The position numbers and the translations under genes are program-made. 64,000 nucleotides of DNA from Nocardia lijiangensis NBRC 108240. Its GTDB lineage: Bacteria > Actinomycetota > Actinomycetes > Mycobacteriales > Mycobacteriaceae. The DNA is taken from NCBI RefSeq assembly GCF_001613045.1, contig NZ_BDBP01000047.1:1-64000 (forward strand). Direction: 5' to 3'. Below the pieces are notes generated by a model, which saw nothing but the letters and a program-made list of their open reading frames with translations, did not search any database and was not told where the DNA came from. How positions within the stretch are numbered: the stretch's first letter is position 1; the number at the start of each line of letters is the position of its first letter. Below, piece by piece: positions 52,354 through 60,118 of the stretch.

Positions 52354-52594
52354 ATGATCCAGCGCATCCTCGCCGAGAACCGGCTCGGTAAACGAGGTGT
52401 GGGTTCCGCTGGAGGGCGCCGAGAATCTCTACGACGACTGGTGTGCACAGGGGGCGTCGGTGCGGCTCGAGGTCTATCTCGGCGAGCACGTGATCGTCGG
52501 AACCAGCGGCATCCCGGGCGCCAGCGCCTGGATCGACGAGCGCCTCGCGGGCCGGCCCGCGCCGAGCGGCTGCTCCAGGTTCGGACGCCGGTAA
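52354..52594 (+). pseudogene. Secretory lipase remnant
   Basis: Two reading frames make up a C-terminal fragment of a secreted (LIP-type) lipase. The first, from about 52354, gives MIQRILAENRLG. The next part is in another frame from about 52388: NEVWVPLEGAENLYDDWCAQGASVRLEVYLGEHVIVGTSGIPGASAWIDERLAGRPAPSGCS. The stretch that should contain the catalytic aspartate appears deleted at the frame change. The rest of the lipase is missing. I see this as a decayed gene between ligB and pitA. Confidence 0.7.
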
Positions 52595-52700
52595 CCGCAT
52601 CAGGCGCCACCTCGGGCGTCAACGCTAGCGCATCCGAATGACTGTCCAGCAGGCGGTTACCTGATGGCAATCCGGACGACCGGTACCTCACACTGGAGTC

Positions 52701-54038
52701 GTGACCGTCGAACTACTGGTTCTGCTGATCGTGATCGTCACGGCACTCGCTTTCGATTTCACCAACGGCTTCCACGACACCGCCAACGCCATGGCGACCT
52801 CCATCGCGACAGGTGCGCTGCGGCCTCGGATCGCGGTCGCGGTCTCGGCGGTGCTGAACCTGATCGGCGCGTTCCTGTCGGTCGAGGTGGCGGCCACGGT
52901 GGCCAAAGGCATTGTGCAGCTCGGCGCGGTGGACGGACACGATCTGCTGATCATCGTCCTTGCCGGTTTGGTCGGCGGCATCCTCTGGAACCTGTTGACC
53001 TGGCTGTTCGGCCTGCCGTCGAGTTCCTCGCACGCATTGTTCGGCGGCCTGATCGGCGCCACCATCGCGTCGCTCGGCTGGGGCGGGGTGATCTGGTCGT
53101 CCGGCTCCGACGGCGTGCTCACCAAGATCGTGCTGCCCGCCGTGCTCGCCCCGGTGGTCGCCGCGCTGGTCTCGGCCGTCGGCACCCGCGCGGTCTACCG
53201 GATCACCGCGAAGTCCGACGGAGACAAGGTCGAGCAGGGCTTCCGCTGGGGCCAGATCGGCTCGGCCTCGCTGGTCTCCCTCGCGCACGGCACCAACGAC
53301 GCGCAGAAGACGATGGGCGTCATCTTCCTCGCGCTGGTCGCGCACGGGACGCTCACCAAGGACGACGAGATGCCGCTGTGGGTGATGGCGGCCTGTGCCG
53401 TGGCGATCGCCGCGGGCACCTATCTCGGCGGCTGGCGGATCATCCGCACCCTCGGCAAGGGACTGGTCGAGATCGATTCGCCGCAGGGCTTGGCCGCCGA
53501 GTCCTCCTCCGCCGCGATCATCCTCACCTCCGCGCACTTCGGGCTGCCGCTCTCGACCACCCAGACGGCCACCGGTTCCATCCTGGGCAGCGGGCTCGGC
53601 AAGGGCGCCGAGGTGCGCTGGTCGGTGATGGGACGGATGGTCGTCGCGTGGCTGCTCACGCTGCCGCTCGCCGGTCTGGCAGGCGCGATCTGCTGGGCCA
53701 TCGCGCACTTCGTCGGCGGCCTGCCCGGCGTGCTCGTGGTGTTCGGGATTCTCGTCGTCCTCGCGACGGCGATGTGGCTGCGGTCCCGGCGCAACCCGGT
53801 CGACACCACCAACGTCAACGAATGGCCGGGCGGCGACGCGGCCGGGTCCTCGGAGACGTCGGCCGACTCCGGTGTTGCGAAGCCCGACGACCGATCACGC
53901 GGTGATGATCGACAGCCCGACGACCAACCGCGCAATGATGACCAACCGCGCGGCAACGATCGACCACGCGACGACCAAGCGCGCAACGCAGGCCCGCCCG
54001 CGCCCGCGCACCCGTCTACCCGTTCCGCCCAGCTGTAG
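52701..54038 (+). CDS. pitA: Low-affinity inorganic phosphate transporter PitA
   Basis: 445 residues from GTG at 52701. Two inverted PiT repeats are seen: FDFTNGFHDTANAMATSIATGAL near the start and SLAHGTNDAQKTMGVIFLAL in the middle, with about ten helices. Pit proteins import phosphate with H+ or as metal-phosphate. The C-terminal 80 residues after the last helix are a low-complexity hydrophilic tail (DDQPRNDDQPRGNDRPRDDQARN) not normally found in the family. It is followed by the same two small genes that follow pitA in M. tuberculosis. Confidence 0.95.
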   Translation: MTVELLVLLIVIVTALAFDFTNGFHDTANAMATSIATGALRPRIAVAVSAVLNLIGAFLSVEVAATVAKGIVQLGAVDGHDLLIIVLAGLVGGILWNLLTWLFGLPSSSSHALFGGLIGATIASLGWGGVIWSSGSDGVLTKIVLPAVLAPVVAALVSAVGTRAVYRITAKSDGDKVEQGFRWGQIGSASLVSLAHGTNDAQKTMGVIFLALVAHGTLTKDDEMPLWVMAACAVAIAAGTYLGGWRIIRTLGKGLVEIDSPQGLAAESSSAAIILTSAHFGLPLSTTQTATGSILGSGLGKGAEVRWSVMGRMVVAWLLTLPLAGLAGAICWAIAHFVGGLPGVLVVFGILVVLATAMWLRSRRNPVDTTNVNEWPGGDAAGSSETSADSGVAKPDDRSRGDDRQPDDQPRNDDQPRGNDRPRDDQARNAGPPAPAHPSTRSAQL

Positions 54039-54050
54039 AGAGGAGCAGCC

Positions 54051-54335
54051 GTGCACACGCTCGTCACCAACCTGAACTCGCTGTGGAAAGTGGTCGCGGT
54101 GTCCCTGGTCCTCGGAGCCGGGCTACCGGTCGTCTTCGCGGTCGGTGTGCGGCTGTGGTCCGCGGCCGATACCGTTGGCCGCGAAGGCAGCGTCGCCCGC
54201 CGGAACTATCCGGCGCTTGTCGGCGCCTACGCCTGTTTCGCCTTGATCGTCGTCGCGATCGTCACCGGGATCCTCTACACCGCGAAGGCGTTCCTCGCCG
54301 CCAAGTTCGGCATTCACCTGTTCGGACAGTCCTGA
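54051..54335 (+). CDS. Small membrane protein (Rv0544c-like)
   Basis: 94 residues from GTG at 54051, with GAGGAG upstream. Two membrane helices are visible: VVAVSLVLGAGLPVVFAVGVRLW and ALVGAYACFALIVVAIVTGILYTAKAFL. It lies 12 bases after pitA and 11 bases before a DUF3349 gene, an order I recall from M. tuberculosis Rv0545c-Rv0544c-Rv0543c. The function is unknown. The constant association suggests a part in phosphate uptake. Confidence 0.85.
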   Translation: MHTLVTNLNSLWKVVAVSLVLGAGLPVVFAVGVRLWSAADTVGREGSVARRNYPALVGAYACFALIVVAIVTGILYTAKAFLAAKFGIHLFGQS

Positions 54336-54346
54336 AGGGCGCTGCA

Positions 54347-54676
54347 TTGACCGATCACACGCAAACCTCCCGGCCCAAGGTCTTGGGCCGCGTCATCGGC
54401 TGGCTGCGCGCCGGATATCCGCAGGGCATTCCGAAGTCGGACTACGTCGCGCTGTTCGCGGTGCTGCACCGTCACCTCACCGACTACGAGGTGGCCGTCA
54501 TCGTCGAGGAACTGACCGCGGGCAAGCCCGACTCCGAGATCAGCACCGACGACATCGAGGCCGCGATCACCAGGATCGCCAAGGAGCAACCGGATCAGCA
54601 CGACGTCGCCAGGGTCGCCTCGCGTCTCGCGGCGGGTGGCTGGCCGCTGGACGAACCGCTGTCCGACGCCGACTGA
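54347..54676 (+). CDS. DUF3349 protein (Rv0543c-like)
   Basis: 109 residues from TTG at 54347, with AAGGG upstream. The sequence GRVIGWLRAGYPQGIPKSDYVALFAVLHRHLTDYEVAVIVEELTAGK matches the helical DUF3349 domain; the rest is also helical, ending WPLDEPLSDAD. Members are small cytosolic proteins with known folds but no known role. It is the third gene of the pitA cluster. The 245-base gap after it, up to 54921, has a weak hairpin (54799-54822) and nothing else I can name. Confidence 0.85.
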   Translation: MTDHTQTSRPKVLGRVIGWLRAGYPQGIPKSDYVALFAVLHRHLTDYEVAVIVEELTAGKPDSEISTDDIEAAITRIAKEQPDQHDVARVASRLAAGGWPLDEPLSDAD

Positions 54677-54921
54677 ACCCCTCGAGTGTTTCCGCCAGGG
54701 GTGCGGGCCGGCGGCGCGCTGCGAGGGATCGGCGCCGCCGGTCCGGCGGATGGTGGTTCAGGGCAGTGAGCCACCGTGTCGCGAAAGGAAGTGGAGGTGC
54801 CCCACGTGGAGCGCCGTGGGGCCTTCCGTCGTGACGGTGTCGATCCTCGGCCGCCCAGCTCGAGAACAGCGGTGACGACGCTGGGAGTCGGCTGTGAACG
54901 TCTCCGCGGAACCAAACGGAC

Positions 54922-55143
54922 TCAGCCGTTGTCGAATTCGCCCGCGCGGATACCGGAGGTGAGCGCCGCCCAGTCCGCGGGCGAGCAGGCGAGCATCGGC
55001 CGCCCATTCGGTTCGCCTCGGTACTTGGTGTCCCGGATCAGCACCCGGCCCGGTTCGAACTTGACCTGCACGCAGGCCACCGAATCGCTGGAGTAGGACG
55101 ACTTGAACCAGCCTGTCTCGGCTGACGGCCTACGCTCGCTCAT
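54922..55143 (-). CDS. DUF397 domain protein
   Basis: 73 residues from ATG at 55143. The domain signature is WFKSSYSSDSVACVQVKF, then VLIRDTKYRGEPNGRPMLACSPADWAALTSGIRAGEF. DUF397 proteins are widespread in Streptomyces and Nocardia and usually follow a DUF5753-type HTH gene, as here (9 bases between them). Some pairs are known to act in development or antibiotic control, the small protein acting against the regulator. The role of this pair is unknown. Confidence 0.93.
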   Translation of the reverse strand: MSERRPSAETGWFKSSYSSDSVACVQVKFEPGRVLIRDTKYRGEPNGRPMLACSPADWAALTSGIRAGEFDNG

Positions 55144-55152
55144 AGCGCGATG

Positions 55153-56013
55153 CTACGCGCCGGAAACCTTGCGTTCCAGCGCCGACAAGGACTCCTCGCG
55201 CGAAAGTGCTTGTTCGGCCAGGGCGTTCGCGAACAACGTGTCGAGGTGGCGCACCGGCTCGGTGTCCTCGATGACGGCGTGATGAACCAGCGTCTCGGTC
55301 CACGCGACATCCGGCAGCACCGACTTGTCGAAGCCGAGCAGGTGGAACGTTGCGCCGCCGAGCAATCCGCCGCCGGTCGCCTCGAAGGGAACGATGCGCA
55401 GGTCGAGGGTCTCCACATGCTCCTCGATGAGCGCGGCGAGGTGGCGAACCTGGTCCGACATGATTTCGGGGCCGCCGATCTGCTGGGTCAGCGCGGCCTC
55501 GTTGACGATCGCGGTGAGCCGCAACGGATCCGCGCCCTTCAGCCGCTGCTGGCGGCGCATCCGGATCTCCACCAGCCGGTCGACCTCGACCTGGCGGATT
55601 CGCGCGCGATCGTTGGCGATCAGCGCGCGGGCATAGTCGGCGGTCTGCAAAAGGCCGGGAATCAGGATGCTTTCGTAGGTTCGCACGTTGTCGGCGCCGT
55701 GTTCGAGGCCGTACAGGCGGCAGATCTCGTCGGAAAGCAGTCCGGCGTAGTTCGTCCACCACCCGCGCTGCCTGGCGATGTCGCGAAGCTCGTGCAGCTC
55801 TTCGCGTTCGGCCTCGTCGAAATCGAGTAGCTTCATCAGCTCGTCGAGTTTCGATTCCGCGAGGACCCGCTCCTTCTCCACCTTCGACCAGTAGGAGATG
55901 GAGAAGCCGAGTTCCTTGGCGATCGCGGACACGCTGACATCGATCTGCTTGCGCCTCCGCCCGATGCGGAGCATCAGTTCCCGACGCGCGACCGTCGGCG
56001 AGAGTGGTGCCAT
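55153..56013 (-). CDS. HTH regulator with DUF5753 domain
   Basis: 286 residues from ATG at 56013; the open frame continues to 56139, but MAPLSPTVARRELMLRIGRRRKQ is the usual family start. Xre-type HTH at about 15-70 (VSVSAIAKELGFSISYWSKVEKERVLAESKLDELMKLLDF), then DUF5753 (AGLLSDEICRLYGLEHGADNVRTYESILIPGLLQTADYARALI, PFEATGGGLLGGATFHLLGFD). It is the partner of the DUF397 gene that follows. These WhiJ/BldB-like modules are numerous in each genome, each with its own specificity. An upstream divergent gene at 56204 may belong with it. Confidence 0.93.
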   Translation of the reverse strand: MAPLSPTVARRELMLRIGRRRKQIDVSVSAIAKELGFSISYWSKVEKERVLAESKLDELMKLLDFDEAEREELHELRDIARQRGWWTNYAGLLSDEICRLYGLEHGADNVRTYESILIPGLLQTADYARALIANDRARIRQVEVDRLVEIRMRRQQRLKGADPLRLTAIVNEAALTQQIGGPEIMSDQVRHLAALIEEHVETLDLRIVPFEATGGGLLGGATFHLLGFDKSVLPDVAWTETLVHHAVIEDTEPVRHLDTLFANALAEQALSREESLSALERKVSGA

Positions 56014-56203
56014 CGTTGGATGGTGTCCTTCCAGCTCTAGCGATGCGTGCAGAGAACCGTACTCCCCGCCGTGACCGGCCCGCGCGAGGCCGGTCGTTTG
56101 GTCAACTTGACGCACAACGCAACGCTCACCTAGCCTCATTGTGTCTCATGTCACATCGCGGGTGTTCGCCGGCCGGTCCCGCCCGGCGGGATCGAGGGGT
56201 CGG

Positions 56204-56491
56204 ATGTCTGTGCATGTTGTGGATAAGTGCTTGATGGTCGGTGATCGGACGCCGCACCAGGCGCGGCGGGTCAGCGACGACGCGTGGGTGGTGTCCTACC
56301 TGCGCGGCCGGATGTTGACCACCGAGCAGGCGGCCGCCGCGATCCAGGCGGCGGACACCGTCGCGCTGATGAACGACCTGGCCGCGCACGTGGGTCTCAC
56401 CGCGCTGGAGGCCATCGGCCTCGCCGTCAACGAAAGGCCTTGGGAGAAGGCGTTACCGCGCCAGCTCCTCGGCGGTCGTCACCGCCGCTGA
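56204..56491 (+). CDS. Small hypothetical protein, divergent from the DUF5753 regulator
   Basis: 95 residues from ATG at 56204, with GAGGGG 5 bases upstream. It has a mainly helical core: DDAWVVSYLRGRMLTTEQAAAAIQAADTVALMNDLAAHVGLTALEAIGLAVNERPW, and a basic end. It is not a known HTH or domain to me. It is divergent from the DUF5753/DUF397 pair with a 190-base shared promoter gap, so it could be a target of that regulator. Its own function is unknown. Confidence 0.6.
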   Translation: MSVHVVDKCLMVGDRTPHQARRVSDDAWVVSYLRGRMLTTEQAAAAIQAADTVALMNDLAAHVGLTALEAIGLAVNERPWEKALPRQLLGGRHRR

Positions 56492-56629
56492 CTTCGACCG
56501 GCAGGCGCGGCTCGCCGAGCCGCGCCTGTTGGTCCGTGCATTCTTCCCGGCCGCCTGCCGGTCGGGTTCGGGCGTCTCGCCCTCGTAAGAGCGTTGTCCT
56601 GCACCATGATCCGAACAGGGGGATGCGCG

Positions 56630-57064
56630 GTGGAACCACTGCCATCGAAAAAGCAAGTGCTCAGGGCCTTTCGCGCCAAGCCGAGCGACGAACATCCGGT
56701 ACTGCAAGCCGCCTTCACACTCGGCGGACTGCACGTGCAGCGACTGCACATCGACACCGATGCGACCGGCGACATCGATCAGCGCCGGGTGCGCCTGGTG
56801 CTCGGTATCGACCGCTGGGTCGCCACCGAACTACCGCCCGCGCACGGCGGGGCGCACATGCACACCGAATCGGTCGGCATGGTGATCGATCGTCTCGCCC
56901 AGTTCTCCGCCCGTGCCTTCGCCTCCCTGGCGTCGGAACCGGATTGGGTCGTGCACGACGACTGGGAGCGTCTCGCCGAATTGGCGCTGGGTTACCAGGA
57001 TCTGGCGCTCGAGGTCTCGGCGGGCATCCGCCGGCTGCCCTACCTCGGCGGTCCGTGCCGATGA
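56630..57064 (+). CDS. Hypothetical protein overlapping the aldolase gene
   Basis: 144 residues from GTG at 56630, with GGGGGA 7 bases upstream; an ATG at 56606 is also in frame. The sequence is soluble, with KKQVLRAFRAKPSDEHPVLQAAFTLGGLHVQRLHI and HMHTESVGMVIDRLAQFSARAFASLASEPDWVVHDDWERLAELALGYQDLALEV. I recognise no family. Its last 25 bases overlap the 3' end of the convergent aldolase gene. Confidence 0.6.
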   Translation: MEPLPSKKQVLRAFRAKPSDEHPVLQAAFTLGGLHVQRLHIDTDATGDIDQRRVRLVLGIDRWVATELPPAHGGAHMHTESVGMVIDRLAQFSARAFASLASEPDWVVHDDWERLAELALGYQDLALEVSAGIRRLPYLGGPCR

Positions 57065-57903
57065 GCGCGGCACGGCTGGTCGGCGAACAAGTGCAGGAAA
57101 CGCTCGACCTCCGCGCGAACGGCGGCGCGGCCGGGAGCGAGATACTTGCGCGGATCGGAGAGGCCGGCGTCGCCGGTGACGACGGCGCGGACCGCTTCGG
57201 TCATCAGCACATTGAGCCGGGTCGCGATATTGACCTTGGTCATGCCGTGCTCGACCGCGGCGCGCAGACCCGCGTCGGGGACGCCCGAGGAGCCGTGCAG
57301 CACCAGGGGCACAGGAACTTTCGCGGCCAGCCGGGCGATGAGCTCGAGGTCGAGTTCGGCGGTGCGCGCGTGCATGGCGTGGGCGGAGCCGACGGCGACG
57401 GCCAGCGCGTCCACGCCGGTGGCGGCGACGAATTCGACGGCCTCGTCCGGATCGGTGCGGACACCGGGCGCGTGCGCGCCGTCCTTGCCGCCCACCTCGC
57501 CGAGTTCGGCCTCGACGAACACCCCACGGTCGCGGCACCACCGCGCGACTTCGGCGGTGGCGGCGAGATTGTCGGCGTAGCCGAGGGCGGACGCGTCGTA
57601 CATGACCGAACGGATGCCGAGCTCGACCGCGGCGGTCACCAGTTCGGAGGAGGTGGCGTGGTCGAGGTGCACCGCGATGGGAGCCGAGCTGTCCGCGGCG
57701 ATCCGCAGGCAGGCCAGCGCCAGCGGGGCGAGAGCGCCGTGATAGCGGACGGTGTTCTCGGAAATCTGAAGGACCACGGGACGTTTCGTGGCCTCGGCGG
57801 CGGCGGCGATGGCCTCGGCGTGCTCGAGGGCGATCACATTGAAGGCGCCGAGACCGCCCGGTCTGGCGGCCGCGATGAGATCGGGTACGGGAGTCAAGGG
57901 CAT
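57040..57903 (-). CDS. Class II ketose-bisphosphate aldolase (GatY/KbaY-like)
   Basis: 287 residues from ATG at 57903. Zinc-site motifs: HLDHA (H79-H82), VEAELGEVGGKDG, VGSAHAMHA and LVLHGSSGVPDAG. The length of about 285 fits tagatose-1,6-bisphosphate aldolases (GatY/KbaY) more than the longer fructose type. It would split tagatose or fructose bisphosphate into dihydroxyacetone phosphate and glyceraldehyde 3-phosphate. It is the last gene of a leftward sugar operon, 16 bases after the PfkB kinase gene. Confidence 0.9.
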   Translation of the reverse strand: MPLTPVPDLIAAARPGGLGAFNVIALEHAEAIAAAAEATKRPVVLQISENTVRYHGALAPLALACLRIAADSSAPIAVHLDHATSSELVTAAVELGIRSVMYDASALGYADNLAATAEVARWCRDRGVFVEAELGEVGGKDGAHAPGVRTDPDEAVEFVAATGVDALAVAVGSAHAMHARTAELDLELIARLAAKVPVPLVLHGSSGVPDAGLRAAVEHGMTKVNIATRLNVLMTEAVRAVVTGDAGLSDPRKYLAPGRAAVRAEVERFLHLFADQPCRAHRHGPPR

Positions 57904-57919
57904 AGGAGGGCCTCCGCGA

Positions 57920-58882
57920 TCATGGCGTGGTCTCTTCGGACTCCGGGGCGGCGAGCTTGTCGACCCGGACGGTCGGCGCGAGACGGGTGCGCAGGCAGCG
58001 GTCGATCTCCCCGGCCACCGGAATGACGACGGCCGAGGCGGCGGTGGCCACGGCGTCGGTGAGGATGGCCGCCCAGTCGGGTTCGGTGCGGGTGGACAGC
58101 GCCGCGATCACCGCCGCCGCGGCGGAATCGCCCGCGCCGGTGGGGTTTCCGGCCAGCGGCTCGGGCAGGGTGGCGAACCACGCGCCCTCGCCGGTCACCG
58201 CGATCATGCCCTGGGTGCCACGGGTGGCGACGACGGCTCGCACGCCGCGATCGATCAGCGGGCGGGCGGCCGCAACCACCTCCTCCGGCGTGTTCGGCGT
58301 GCGGCCGGAAAGGCGCTCCAGCTCTTCGATATTCGGCATCAGAATCACGCCGGGGACCGCGCTGGCCAAGCGCAGCGCCTCGCCGTCCACGTCGCAGATG
58401 GTCGGCACGCCCGCACCGACCGCCGAGCGGGCTAGTTCGGCGGGTAGGCCGGGATCTATGCCGCCCGGTAGCGATCCAGACACCACGAGGCCGTTGATAT
58501 CGGGGAGCAGGCCTGCGACCCGGATGGCCAGCTGCTCGGCGGCGTGCGGGTTGGAGACGCGGGCGCCCGGCTCCCACAGCGCCGTGGCGGTGCCGTCGCG
58601 GGATTCGCTGATCACCACCGTGCGCCGGACCCACGGCAGCGCGTGCACGAAATCGACAGGCATCTCCAATTCGGCTGCGGCGGCGAAGGCGTGGTCGGAG
58701 AACCCCGTCGCCCTCGCGTACTTGCCGAGCTGATTCAGCACCCGGGTCACGTTGATGCCCTTGCCGCCGATGCGCTGCTCGACGGAGCGCACGCGGTGCG
58801 CCTGCCCCCGCTCGAAGCGCTCCACGCGGTAGGTCATGTCGTAGGCGGGATTCATTGTCACAGTGAGGATCACGTCAACCAC
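57920..58882 (-). CDS. PfkB-family sugar phosphate kinase (tagatose-6-P / fructose-1-P type)
   Basis: 320 residues from ATG at 58882. The N-terminal LTVTMNPAYDMTYRVERFERGQAHRV and GGKGINVTRVLNQLG match 1-phosphofructokinase and tagatose-6-phosphate kinase; the catalytic site NPTGAGDSAAAA with the base Asp is near residue 250. It phosphorylates a ketohexose phosphate to the bisphosphate for the aldolase that follows. Its start overlaps the end of nagA by 13 bases, so they are co-translated. Confidence 0.9.
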   Translation of the reverse strand: MVDVILTVTMNPAYDMTYRVERFERGQAHRVRSVEQRIGGKGINVTRVLNQLGKYARATGFSDHAFAAAAELEMPVDFVHALPWVRRTVVISESRDGTATALWEPGARVSNPHAAEQLAIRVAGLLPDINGLVVSGSLPGGIDPGLPAELARSAVGAGVPTICDVDGEALRLASAVPGVILMPNIEELERLSGRTPNTPEEVVAAARPLIDRGVRAVVATRGTQGMIAVTGEGAWFATLPEPLAGNPTGAGDSAAAAVIAALSTRTEPDWAAILTDAVATAASAVVIPVAGEIDRCLRTRLAPTVRVDKLAAPESEETTP

Positions 58883-60033
58883 TGTCCACGTCGGAGCACC
58901 CGGCGCAACTGGAGGTCGTCATCGACAATCAGCAGGTCGGCGTACTGGTCGGTCCGGAGATCGCCCACATCGGCCAGGCCGGCCGCGGCGGCTGGTACGG
59001 CGGTCGCGGCGCGGACCGCGTCGGGCAGCGGCACGCCGCAGTCCCGGACCGCCCACGAAAGGCATTGCGCCAGAGTCGCCGTGCCGCCTGCGATCGACCC
59101 GTTGGTCACCCTGGCCACCCCGTCGATCACCCGGACGGCCTGCGGCCCCAGCCGATACTCGCCGTCCGGCATGCCCGCGGCCTGCATGGCGTCGGTGATC
59201 AGCGCGACCTGTCGCGGCGCGGCCGCGAAAACCAGTGCGCCGAAACCGGCGTCGACGTGCACACCGTCGCCGATCAGCTCGACCACCGCGTGGCCCGCCG
59301 CCGCGGCGGTGAGCGCGGCGGCGACCGGACCCGGCTCGCGGTGGTGCAGCGGCGGCATGCCGTTGGCGAGATGGGTCACCAGGCGCGCCGAGCCCGCGGG
59401 CGCGAGAGCCTGCTGGAAGCGCCTGAAATCGGTGTCGCTGTGGCCGAGCGCGATCACCACGTCGTTGTCGGCGAGCAGGCGCGCGACCGCGTCGTAGCCG
59501 GGCAGCTCCGGTGCGATGGTGCACACCCGCAGGTGCCCGTCCGCGGCGGCGAGCAGCCGATCGGCCAGCGCTGGGTCGGGATCGCGCAGGTAGCGAGGGT
59601 CCTGGGCGCCGCAGCGCGCGGCCGCGAGGAACGGGCCCTCCGCGTGGATGCCGCCGAGGGTGCCGTCGGCGGCGAGCGCGCGCAGCGTCGCGATCTGGGC
59701 GACCATGTAGTCCGCCGGTCCGGTGACCACGCTGGCGAGCACTGTCGTCGAACCGTGCGCGTGATGGAATCGGGCGGCCGCGCGTGCCTCGTCGGCGTCG
59801 ACGGTGTCGAACCGGTGGCCGGAGCCGCCGTGGTTGTGGATGTCCACCAGGCCGGGCAAGATCAGGCCGGAGAACTTCGGCGGGGCGGAATCCCTTTTGA
59901 AAGCAAGCCATTCGGTCATTGGTCGGACGGCGACGATCCGGTCGCCGCGCACCGAGACCACGCCGTCGGTCAGATCGAACGACGCGGAGACGATCCGGCC
60001 GCGAATCTCGAGACCGGGGCTGGCATCTGTCAT
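58870..60033 (-). CDS. nagA: N-acetylhexosamine-6-phosphate deacetylase (NagA/AgaA)
   Basis: 387 residues from ATG at 60033. The amidohydrolase metal site is DIHNHGG (H66, H68), E132 in IHAEGPFL, H in ALGHSDTDF and in LVTHLANGMPPLHHREPG, and catalytic D in LITDAMQAAGM. It removes acetate from GlcNAc-6-P or GalNAc-6-P in the cytosol. AgaA and NagA cannot be told apart by these motifs. It lies between the ROK kinase and PfkB genes in one operon. Confidence 0.93.
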   Translation of the reverse strand: MTDASPGLEIRGRIVSASFDLTDGVVSVRGDRIVAVRPMTEWLAFKRDSAPPKFSGLILPGLVDIHNHGGSGHRFDTVDADEARAAARFHHAHGSTTVLASVVTGPADYMVAQIATLRALAADGTLGGIHAEGPFLAAARCGAQDPRYLRDPDPALADRLLAAADGHLRVCTIAPELPGYDAVARLLADNDVVIALGHSDTDFRRFQQALAPAGSARLVTHLANGMPPLHHREPGPVAAALTAAAAGHAVVELIGDGVHVDAGFGALVFAAAPRQVALITDAMQAAGMPDGEYRLGPQAVRVIDGVARVTNGSIAGGTATLAQCLSWAVRDCGVPLPDAVRAATAVPAAAAGLADVGDLRTDQYADLLIVDDDLQLRRVLRRGQWLT

Positions 60034-60118
60034 CGAGCCTCCGTTCGCAGGGCAGGGCGAAGGTTCCGGCTCGGCCGAAATAGCGCCTGCGCCGGATGCT
60101 TTGGGCCGCGTCCCGCGC

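Noticed and set aside
54799..54822. Hairpin GCCCCACG/CGTGGGGC after the DUF3349 gene
   Set aside because: It lies 120 bases after the stop, has a short stem and no T-run; too weak to list as a terminator.
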